This document shows, in pieces, positions 55,815 to 64,000 of a stretch of DNA of 64,000 nt. Source of the DNA: Paraburkholderia caffeinitolerans (GTDB lineage: Bacteria > Pseudomonadota > Gammaproteobacteria > Burkholderiales > Burkholderiaceae); NCBI RefSeq assembly GCF_902859945.1, contig NZ_CADIKL010000004.1, forward strand, positions 124,001-188,000. The letters are read 5' to 3'. Both the position numbers and the translations under genes were made by a program. Each line of letters begins with the position of its first letter. Positions within the stretch are counted from its first letter, which is position 1. The notes under the pieces are model-generated. The model did no database searches. It was not told where the DNA came from and worked only from the letters and a program-made list of their open reading frames with translations.

Positions 55815-56259
55815 GATGGCTGTCTCCCCGGGAGTCTCGCTCCCGATTGAAATAGATTTGAAAACCATTTTGCCACTGCGCGCGCGGCCAGCAGCATCAA
55901 GTATTACCCGCAGCGCATGGGTTGCGGATTGCCCGCAGTGCGTCTCCGGCAGCCGCGAACCCATGATTTCGCATTACCTTTCCGTAAACGTCAAGTAGTT
56001 TTCTCCCTTGGCCAGACCGCTCCTGTATAGCGGCGTCACTTGCGTTACCCCTGCTCACCCGATCCGGAATCTTGCCATTTTTTGACACTGCGCCGTGCTC
56101 TCGCATCGTGGTCCGCTCCCGCCTAGTGGACTTTCCTTTCGGTTCGTAATGAAATAAACGTTACTTTGCAAACATCTCGCGATGTTCCCGTGTTCGGCCA
56201 ATTTTATTTGCAGTCCAAATTAATCAGGCATCCAGAAGTTCCCCCGCAAAGGAGCAGCG
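55815..56259. other. divergent intergenic region, ligase / repeat protein
   Basis: 445 bases without a supported gene. The 100 bases before the repeat-protein gene are A/T-rich and probably hold its promoter. A 16-base dyad is annotated at 56171-56186, and GTAA-N11-TTAC lies just upstream of it. Confidence 0.5.
56171..56186. promoter_or_regulatory. candidate operator, 16-base inverted repeat
   Basis: AACATC-TCGC-GATGTT is a perfect 6-bp dyad about 75 bases before the start of the repeat-protein gene. Position and symmetry suit a dimeric regulator; no regulator is known. Confidence 0.35.
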
Positions 56260-59088
56260 ATGAACGTCAGCAATACGTCCAGCTACATTCGTCTGAGCAA
56301 GAAAATTTGGGCCGGTGTGCCCGGCTCTGACGCCAACGGGTATTCCGATCCCGCCGATACGATCCAGTACGCGTTCGGTGTGGTGGCGGCAGGCACACGT
56401 TTCGCCGACATCGTGCTTGCCGATGGTTCCGTCGATACCAGCCGCTTGATCGGTGGTGCGCTGCTCGTCACGGGGGCGAACGCGGTCGAACTCGCGCTCG
56501 CGCCGGGGCGGTACTGGATCCACGAATTCCGCATTGCCCGCAGCGTCAACGGGTCGCTGTGCTACGTGCAGCGCACCGGCTGGGATTTCACCGCCCTCGT
56601 CAACGGCGCGCGGCTCGCCCCCACCGACGAACAGGACGGCGCGGTCGCCTTCGAAATCAGCGAGATAGCCGCGGTCGTCGACATCGTCGCGATCAACAAA
56701 AGCGTGTGCGTGAAGATCGACAAGCGCTTTAGCTCGAGCGCAGGTTCGGCGCGCAAGGAAGGCATTCTTTTCTTCGGCACCAGTTCGTATCTCGGACTGA
56801 CACAGCCGCCCCCGGGCTGGGACGGCACCGCCATCGTGCGGCTCGGCCTCACCGATGCGAACGGCGAATTGCGCCTCGACGGCTTTGTGTCAGGCAACAA
56901 CGTGTTCATCCACGAGGTCGTGCCCAAGGCGTATTACGATGCCGGCGTGCGTCCCGAGAAGATGGACGTCTACAACATTGATGGCTCATTCTGGTACAGC
57001 GCCGGTTTTCCCGATGCCCACGAAGTCACACAGGAAGAACTCGAGGCGCTGCTGCATAACCCCAAATTCACACCCGCCGCACGCGAGTTGATCCGCGCGA
57101 ACGTGCAAGCCGGCGACTGGCTGTTCACCAACCAAAACTACTTCTACCAGCGCCAAGGCGTGATGCGGGTGGAGGTCACCAACAACGACGGGAAAAAGGG
57201 CAAGCTGCGGCTCTCAAAGAAGATCTGGGCCGGCGTGCCGGGCTCCGACGCCAACGGCTATTCCGATCCCGATGGCACGATCCAGTACGCGTTCGGGGTC
57301 GTGCCCGAGGGTACGCACTACGCGAGCATCGCCAATCCAGACGGCTCCGTCGATGCCAGCAAGTTGATCGGCGGCGTGCTGATGGTGGTTGGCGCGAACG
57401 AAGTCGAACTGGCGCTCGCCCCCGGCAAATACTGGCTTTACGAGTTCGTGATCGGCCGCGATGCCGACGGCGTCTCGTTGCAGTTCAGTCAACGCACAGG
57501 CTGGGACTTCACGGCAGTCGTGAACGGCGAGCGACGCTCACCGGTAGACGATCAGGACGGCGCCATTGCGTTCGAAATCGGCACGGGCGTGGCCGATGTG
57601 GGCATCGTCGGCATCAACAAATCGCTGAGCGTGGAAATCGACAAGCGCATGAGCAGCGGCACGGGCCGCACTGAAGGCGTCCTGTTCTTCGGCACGAGTT
57701 CATATCTCGGCCTCACGCAAACCGGCTCGCCGAATTTCGACGGCAACGCCGTGGTCCGCCTCGGTGTGACGGGCGCCGACGGCAAGCTACGTCTAGACGG
57801 CTTTGTGTCAGGCAACAACGTGTTCATCCACGAGGTCGTGCCCAAGGCGTATTACGATGCCGGCGTGCGTCCCGAGAAGATGGACGTCTACAACATCGAT
57901 GGCGCATTCTGGTACAGCGCCGGTTTTCCCGATGCCCACGAAGTCACACAGGAAGAACTCGAGGCGCTGCTGCACAACCCCAAATTCACACCCGCCGCAC
58001 GCGAGTTGATCCGCGCGAACGTGCATGCCGGCGACTGGCTGTTCACCAACCAGAACTACTTCTACCAGCGCCAAGGCGTGATGCGGGTGGAGGTCACCAA
58101 CAACGACGGCAAAAAGGGCAAGCTGCGGCTCTCAAAGAAGATCTGGGCCGGCGTGCCGGGCTCCGACGCCAACGGCTATTCCATCCCCGACGAGACGATC
58201 CAGTACGCGTTCGGCGTGGTGCCGGCAGGAACGCATTACAGCGACCTCGCCGATGCCGACGGCGCTGTGGACGTGAGCAAGCTGATCGGAGGCGTCCTGA
58301 TGGTCGTGGGCGCCAGCACGGTCGAGTTGCAACTCACACCGGGTGCGTACTGGCTCTATGAATTCGTGATCGCGCGCGCCAACGATGGCGTCTCGCTGCG
58401 CTTCCTCCAGCGCACCGGCTGGGACTTCACGGCGCTCGTCGACGGCGAGCGCCGCGCGCCCATCGACGATGCGGATGGTGCAATCGCGTTCGAAATCGGC
58501 GCGCAGACCTCCGTTGTTAACGTGGTCGGCATCAACAAATCGCTGTCAGTTCAGATCGAGAAGCAATTCACGCCCGGCGCGCAGGAGCGCGAGAAGGTCG
58601 GCATCCTGTTCCTCGCGACCGACTCGTATCTCGGCATACTGCCTCGCGCCGACAACGGCAACTCTCGCGGCATCGTGCGGCTCGGGGTAACCGGCCAGGG
58701 CGGCCAGTTACGGCTCGACGGCTTCACCTCCGGCAACAACGTCTTCATCCACGAGGTGATTCCGCAGGATGCGTATAACGGCGGCATCTTCCCGCTCAGC
58801 ATGAGCGTTTATCAGCTTGATGGCACGCTTTGGTTCACCTCGCCGTTCGAGGTGCAACGCGTGATGCGCCCGACCGACGTCTGGCACGACACTGACAGTC
58901 AGCGACGCCTGACACAGGCCGATGTCGATGCCCTGCTCGCCGACCCGAAGCTCACCGAAGCAGGACGCGATCTGATCCGCAGCAAAGTTCGAGCAGGCGA
59001 TTATCTGTTTTCGAGCACGCGGTACTTCTCCCAACGCCAGGGCGTCATGCGCGTAACCGTGCTCAATAGCAGCGGCCGGGGCGTATAG
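56260..59088 (+). CDS. 942-residue protein of three tandem 306-residue units, unrecognised
   Basis: I do not recognise this protein. Units begin at residues 10, 316 and 622, each opening with LSKKIWAGVPGSDANGYS, so the period is exactly 306. Within a unit come a beta-rich part ending in APGxYWxxEF, the segment QRTGWDFTA, a second beta-rich part (INKS, FFGTSSYLGL, LRLDGFVSGNNVFIHEV), a short helical piece (TQEELEALLHNPKFTPAARE) and a closing QRQGVMRVEV. The PG-Y-x-x-E endings recall Cna-B/SpaA-like domains, an untested idea. There is no signal peptide or membrane segment. AAAGGAG lies five bases before the ATG. Unit 3 is the most divergent, especially after residue 770. Confidence 0.85.
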   Translation: MNVSNTSSYIRLSKKIWAGVPGSDANGYSDPADTIQYAFGVVAAGTRFADIVLADGSVDTSRLIGGALLVTGANAVELALAPGRYWIHEFRIARSVNGSLCYVQRTGWDFTALVNGARLAPTDEQDGAVAFEISEIAAVVDIVAINKSVCVKIDKRFSSSAGSARKEGILFFGTSSYLGLTQPPPGWDGTAIVRLGLTDANGELRLDGFVSGNNVFIHEVVPKAYYDAGVRPEKMDVYNIDGSFWYSAGFPDAHEVTQEELEALLHNPKFTPAARELIRANVQAGDWLFTNQNYFYQRQGVMRVEVTNNDGKKGKLRLSKKIWAGVPGSDANGYSDPDGTIQYAFGVVPEGTHYASIANPDGSVDASKLIGGVLMVVGANEVELALAPGKYWLYEFVIGRDADGVSLQFSQRTGWDFTAVVNGERRSPVDDQDGAIAFEIGTGVADVGIVGINKSLSVEIDKRMSSGTGRTEGVLFFGTSSYLGLTQTGSPNFDGNAVVRLGVTGADGKLRLDGFVSGNNVFIHEVVPKAYYDAGVRPEKMDVYNIDGAFWYSAGFPDAHEVTQEELEALLHNPKFTPAARELIRANVHAGDWLFTNQNYFYQRQGVMRVEVTNNDGKKGKLRLSKKIWAGVPGSDANGYSIPDETIQYAFGVVPAGTHYSDLADADGAVDVSKLIGGVLMVVGASTVELQLTPGAYWLYEFVIARANDGVSLRFLQRTGWDFTALVDGERRAPIDDADGAIAFEIGAQTSVVNVVGINKSLSVQIEKQFTPGAQEREKVGILFLATDSYLGILPRADNGNSRGIVRLGVTGQGGQLRLDGFTSGNNVFIHEVIPQDAYNGGIFPLSMSVYQLDGTLWFTSPFEVQRVMRPTDVWHDTDSQRRLTQADVDALLADPKLTEAGRDLIRSKVRAGDYLFSSTRYFSQRQGVMRVTVLNSSGRGV
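56881..57258 (+). repeat. near-identical repeat block, copy 1
   Basis: About 378 bases spanning the end of unit 1 and start of unit 2 recur at 57799-58176, offset exactly 918 bases. By eye only about half a dozen differences are seen, several of them silent. Confidence 0.85.
57799..58176 (+). repeat. near-identical repeat block, copy 2
   Basis: The second copy of the block at 56881-57258, covering the end of unit 2 and start of unit 3. The encoded differences are few, for example IDGSFWY to IDGAFWY and NVQAGDW to NVHAGDW. Confidence 0.85.
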
Positions 59089-59111
59089 GCGCCGCGGCAA
59101 GTTCGGCAGGT

Positions 59112-59140
59112 AAAAAAAAATGGGCTCCCTCGGGAGCCCA
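59112..59140 (-). terminator. terminator of the atp operon
   Basis: TGGGCTCCC / GGGAGCCCA with a 2-base loop, followed on the minus strand by nine T residues, 42 bases beyond the atpC stop. On the plus strand it may also serve the repeat-protein gene, with a weaker tail. Confidence 0.9.
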
Positions 59141-59181
59141 TTTCACGTCATGCAGCGCTTGAGCACCACATGTGCGCCAGC

Positions 59182-59607
59182 TTAGTGCTGGTTCATCTTG
59201 CGCAGGCGCTGGATCGCCGCGAGCTGCGCGACTGCGTAGGCAAGTTCTGCCTGCGCCGTTGCGTACTCGAGGTTCGAACCCGCGTTCTGCAGTGCCTCTT
59301 CGGCACGCTTGCGCGCCTCGCCGGCCTTCGCCTCATCGAGATCCTTACCGCGAATCGCCGTGTCGGCGAGCACCGTTACGGCGCCCGGTTGCACTTCGAG
59401 AATGCCGCCGGCGACGAACACGAACTCTTCATCGCCTTCCGCGCCCACGATGCGTACCGCACCCGGACGAATCCGCGTGATGAGCGGCGTGTGGCCCGGC
59501 AGAATGCCCAGCTCGCCCGCCTCGCCCGGAAGCGCGACGAACTTCGCCTGGCCGGCGTAGATGCTCTCTTCGGCGCTAACGACGTCTACCTTGATGGTTG
59601 CTGCCAT
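59182..59607 (-). CDS. atpC: ATP synthase epsilon subunit
   Basis: A 141-residue F1 subunit of the central stalk that couples rotation to catalysis and inhibits ATP hydrolysis. It starts [40 protein letters not shown] is the family beta-sandwich signature and the C-terminal part is the helical hairpin. It lies 152 bases after atpD and ends the operon. Confidence 0.96.
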   Translation of the reverse strand: MAATIKVDVVSAEESIYAGQAKFVALPGEAGELGILPGHTPLITRIRPGAVRIVGAEGDEEFVFVAGGILEVQPGAVTVLADTAIRGKDLDEAKAGEARKRAEEALQNAGSNLEYATAQAELAYAVAQLAAIQRLRKMNQH

Positions 59608-59759
59608 ATCTGTCGACTCCTGTGTCGGTCGGAGTTGGCGCTTTAGCGCCTACTCCGACCCCATGCACAGCTAGGGTTAATCGGTTGCGGCGGCGGATTG
59701 AGTAACGCGTTACTTATACGAGATAACTCATTCCGCCTCTTTGCCTGCAACGCGGACCC

Positions 59760-61181
<1,422 letters not shown>

Positions 61182-61254
61182 TCACTCGGCCGCTGCTAGC
61201 TGCGCATTTGCAACAACGAGCACAGCGGCGCGGTTCGCGTTCGGCTTTGTCCGG

Positions 61255-62136
61255 TCAGACCGCTGCTGCGCCGCCGACGATTTCCGAAAGTTCCTTCGTA
61301 ATCGCGGCCTGGCGGCTCTTGTTGTACGAGAGCTGCAGTTCGTTGATGACCGTCTTCGCGTTGTCCGACGCTGCCTTCATCGCAACCATACGGGCCGACT
61401 GCTCCGACGCCATGTTTTCCGCCACGGCCTGATAGACCAGGGCTTCGACATAACGCACCAGCAGTTCGTCCACGACGGTTTGCGCGTCCGGCTCGTAGAT
61501 GTAGTCCCACTGCGACTTCGGCGTCGTGCCGTCGTCGTTGCCTTCGAGGCGCTCGTTCGACAGCGGCAGCAGCTGCTCGATGACCGGCTCCTGCTTCATC
61601 GTATTGACGAAGCGCGTGTACGCGAGGTACACCGCGGAGAGCTTGCCTTCCGAGTACTGGTCGAGCTGCACCTTCACCGCGCCAATCAGCTTTTCGAGGT
61701 GCGGCGTGTCGCCGAGTTGCACGACGTTCGAGACAACCTTCGCGCGCAGACGGTTCAGGAAACCGAGGCCCTTGCTGCCGATAGCCGTTGCTTCGACCGA
61801 CGTGCCCGATGCTTCCAGATCCTTGAACTTCTGCAGCGTCGCACGCAGCACGTTAGTGTTCATCCCGCCGCACAGACCCTTGTCGGTCGTGACGAGAATC
61901 ACGCCGGCGACCTTCGCATCGTTGTTTTCCGTCATGAACGGATGGCGATACTCGGGGTTCGCACGGCTCATGTGCGCAGCGATGTCGCGGACCTTGTCGG
62001 CATACGGGCGGGCTGCGCGCATGCGCTCCTGGGCACGGCGCATCTTCGACGCCGCGACCATTTCCATCGCCTTGGTGATCTTGCGCGTGTTTTGCACGCT
62101 CTTGATCTTGCCGCGAATTTCCTTCATTCCAGCCAT
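61255..62136 (-). CDS. atpG: ATP synthase gamma subunit
   Basis: The rotating central shaft of F1 (293 residues). The N-terminal helix begins [20 protein letters not shown] with [16 protein letters not shown], and the C-terminal helix has [20 protein letters not shown]. The central Rossmann-like part carries [13 protein letters not shown]. It lies between atpA and atpD, as usual. Confidence 0.97.
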   Translation of the reverse strand: MAGMKEIRGKIKSVQNTRKITKAMEMVAASKMRRAQERMRAARPYADKVRDIAAHMSRANPEYRHPFMTENNDAKVAGVILVTTDKGLCGGMNTNVLRATLQKFKDLEASGTSVEATAIGSKGLGFLNRLRAKVVSNVVQLGDTPHLEKLIGAVKVQLDQYSEGKLSAVYLAYTRFVNTMKQEPVIEQLLPLSNERLEGNDDGTTPKSQWDYIYEPDAQTVVDELLVRYVEALVYQAVAENMASEQSARMVAMKAASDNAKTVINELQLSYNKSRQAAITKELSEIVGGAAAV

Positions 62137-62230
62137 TGCTTGCTCCTTGATCGAAACGGGGCGGGCGCTGTGACCGCCGCAAACCCGCGCCGCTTCAATG
62201 TCCGTTTATCGTGGTTGATTCCCGGACGGA

Positions 62231-63772
62231 TCAGTATGCGCCGGACTTCTTGAAGTCCTTGAGTGCCGCGTGGAGCGCGGTCTCGTCGTCCTTCGACAGG
62301 TCCTTCTTGTCCTCGATGCGCGCGACGAGGTCAGCGTGCTTCGACTTCAGGTATTCGCGCAGGCCCTTCTCGAACGCCAGGACGTCCTTGACTTCGAGGT
62401 CGTCGAGGTAGCCATTGTTCGCTGCGAACAGCGAGACGGCCAGTTCCCACACTTGCAGCGGCTGGTACTGCGGCTGCTTGAGCAGTTCCGTCACGCGGCG
62501 GCCGCGCTCGAGCTGCTTGCGGGTTGCTTCGTCGAGGTCCGATGCGAACTGGGCGAATGCCGCGAGTTCACGGTACTGCGCGAGGTCGGTACGGATACCG
62601 CCCGACAGCTTCTTCACGACCTTGGTCTGTGCCGCACCACCCACACGCGAGACCGACACACCGGCGTTAATAGCCGGGCGGATGCCTGCGTTGAAGAGGT
62701 CGGTTTCCAGGAAGATCTGGCCGTCGGTAATCGAGATCACGTTCGTCGGAACGAATGCGGTCACGTCGCCAGCTTGCGTTTCGATGATCGGCAGTGCCGT
62801 CAGCGAACCCGTCTTGCCCTTCACTTCGCCGTTCGTGAACTTCTCGACGTAGTCGGCCGAAACGCGCGCGGCGCGCTCGAGCAGACGCGAGTGCAGATAG
62901 AACACGTCACCCGGATAAGCTTCACGGCCCGGCGGGCGGCGCAGCAGCAGCGAGATCTGACGGTATGCCCAAGCCTGCTTGGTCAAGTCGTCATAAATGA
63001 TCAGGGCGTCTTGACCGCGGTCGCGGAAGTATTCGCCCATCGTGCAGCCGGCGTACGGCGCGAGGTATTGCAGCGCGGCCGATTCCGAAGCCGAAGCGGC
63101 AACCACGATCGTGTATTCGATCGCGCCCGTTTCTTCGAGCTTGCGCACCACGTTCTGGATCGACGAAGCCTTCTGGCCGATCGCGACGTAGATACAGATG
63201 AGGTCCTTGCCCTTCTGGTTGATGATCGTGTCGACGGCCACTGCGGTCTTGCCGCACTGACGGTCGCCAATGATCAGCTCGCGCTGGCCACGGCCGATCG
63301 GCACCATCGAGTCGATCGACTTGAGGCCCGTTTGCATCGGCTGCGACACGCCTTCACGCCAGATCACGCCCGGAGCAATCTTTTCGATTGCGTCGGTCAT
63401 CTTGGCGTTGACCGGGCCCTTGCCGTCGATCGGGTTGCCGAGCGGATCGACCACACGGCCGACCAGTTCCGGACCCACCGGCACTTCGAGAATGCGGCCC
63501 GTCGTCTTGACGATGTCGCCTTCCGAGATGTGCTCGTACTCACCCAGAATCACGGCGCCGACCGAGTCGCGCTCGAGGTTCAGCGCGAGGCCGAAGGTGT
63601 TGCCCGGGAATTCGAGCATTTCGCCCTGCATCACGTCCGACAGGCCGTGGATACGCACGATACCGTCGGTCACGGAGATCACGGTGCCCTGGTTGCGAAC
63701 GTCCGCGCTCGCTTCAAGGCCCTGGATCCGGCTCTTGATCAGCTCGCTGATCTCAGAGGGATTGAGTTGCAT
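62231..63772 (-). CDS. atpA: ATP synthase alpha subunit
   Basis: The regulatory nucleotide-binding F1 subunit (513 residues). Walker A is [17 protein letters not shown], and [20 protein letters not shown] is the Walker B region with [20 protein letters not shown] after it. The arginine finger is in [15 protein letters not shown] context ([10 protein letters not shown]). AGGAG precedes the ATG. It is 66 bases after the atpH stop. Confidence 0.98.
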   Translation of the reverse strand: MQLNPSEISELIKSRIQGLEASADVRNQGTVISVTDGIVRIHGLSDVMQGEMLEFPGNTFGLALNLERDSVGAVILGEYEHISEGDIVKTTGRILEVPVGPELVGRVVDPLGNPIDGKGPVNAKMTDAIEKIAPGVIWREGVSQPMQTGLKSIDSMVPIGRGQRELIIGDRQCGKTAVAVDTIINQKGKDLICIYVAIGQKASSIQNVVRKLEETGAIEYTIVVAASASESAALQYLAPYAGCTMGEYFRDRGQDALIIYDDLTKQAWAYRQISLLLRRPPGREAYPGDVFYLHSRLLERAARVSADYVEKFTNGEVKGKTGSLTALPIIETQAGDVTAFVPTNVISITDGQIFLETDLFNAGIRPAINAGVSVSRVGGAAQTKVVKKLSGGIRTDLAQYRELAAFAQFASDLDEATRKQLERGRRVTELLKQPQYQPLQVWELAVSLFAANNGYLDDLEVKDVLAFEKGLREYLKSKHADLVARIEDKKDLSKDDETALHAALKDFKKSGAY

Positions 63773-63838
63773 TATTCGCTCCTGATGTTCAATTCTGTTG
63801 CGTGCCAGCCGCTGCGCCCGATGTTTTTATCGAGGCGC

Positions 63839-64000
63839 TCAAGCGGTCAAAGCCACCTGCATGCTGGCGAGCCGCGCGCGGACCGAGGTATCGAGGACTT
63901 CGTCGCCGACCGTGACGCGTACGCCGCCGATAAGCGACTTGTCGATCTCGACTGCCGGCTTGAGCTTGCATTTGAACTTGCGTTCGAGACTCGCGACGAG
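63839..64000 (-). CDS. atpH: ATP synthase delta subunit, C-terminal part
   Basis: The last 53 codons are visible and the gene continues past the right edge. [20 protein letters not shown] is the conserved C-terminal motif of the F1 delta (OSCP) subunit, ending in [10 protein letters not shown]. The order atpH-atpA-atpG-atpD-atpC matches the canonical operon. Confidence 0.95.
   Translation of the reverse strand, partial: LVASLERKFKCKLKPAVEIDKSLIGGVRVTVGDEVLDTSVRARLASMQVALTA

Overview
The window is high-GC chromosomal DNA that reads as a Burkholderiaceae main chromosome, most likely Paraburkholderia or a close relative. This rests on gene content and recalled protein similarity: a beta-proteobacterial flhD-motAB-che cluster, a short H-NS protein, gcvTHP behind a tandem glycine riboswitch, trifunctional PutA with a ribbon-helix-helix domain, priA, hemE and the atp operon. 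No database search was run.

Layout. 1-877 (minus): two exported proteins of the DUF3443/DUF2844 type. 1143-13518 (minus): a motility and chemotaxis operon in the transcription order flhD, motA, motB, cheY-like, cheA, cheW, mcp, (43-codon ORF), cheR, cheD, cheB, cheY, cheZ; no flhC lies between flhD and motA. 14118-25365: mixed housekeeping and accessory genes (glycosyltransferase, H-NS, aquaporin, histidine phosphatase, HAD phosphatase, BadF-type kinase, tag, rpsU, aldo-keto reductase, Tat-exported phospholipase C and a lipoprotein). 25580-27421: a LysR gene, then a small scar next to tRNA-Arg(CCG) made of an orphan ORF and the C-terminal half of a tyrosine integrase. 27765-32795: diheme cytochrome c, rep helicase, an oxidoreductase and a lipoprotein. 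32881-40746: a promoter, tandem glycine aptamers and a terminator controlling gcvT-gcvH-gcvP, followed by an alginate-lyase-like gene and sdaA. 40843-52146: a TPP enzyme, a branched-chain amino acid binding protein, putA, a 55-residue membrane protein, priA and hemE. 52382-53212: a periplasmic protein resembling PheC cyclohexadienyl dehydratase. 53213-54071: a gene-free stretch holding a probable small RNA with an exposed copy of the 16S anti-Shine-Dalgarno sequence. 54072-55814: an acyl-CoA ligase. 56260-59088: a 942-residue protein made of three tandem units with a period of exactly 306 residues, which I do not recognise. 59182-64000 (minus): atpC, atpD, atpG, atpA and the 3' end of atpH.

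How the genes work together: the che/mot genes form a complete signalling path from receptor through CheA/CheW, CheY and CheZ to the MotAB stator, with CheR/CheB/CheD adaptation. The glycine riboswitch couples glycine to the cleavage system, and sdaA just downstream can take serine on to pyruvate. The atp genes encode F1 and the delta stalk of the F1Fo synthase.

The least explained objects are the triple-repeat protein (56260-59088), the anti-SD small RNA (about 53650-53822), the missing flhC, and the integrase/orphan-ORF scar at tRNA-Arg. Very long open frames opposite real genes are artefacts of high GC and are left out.
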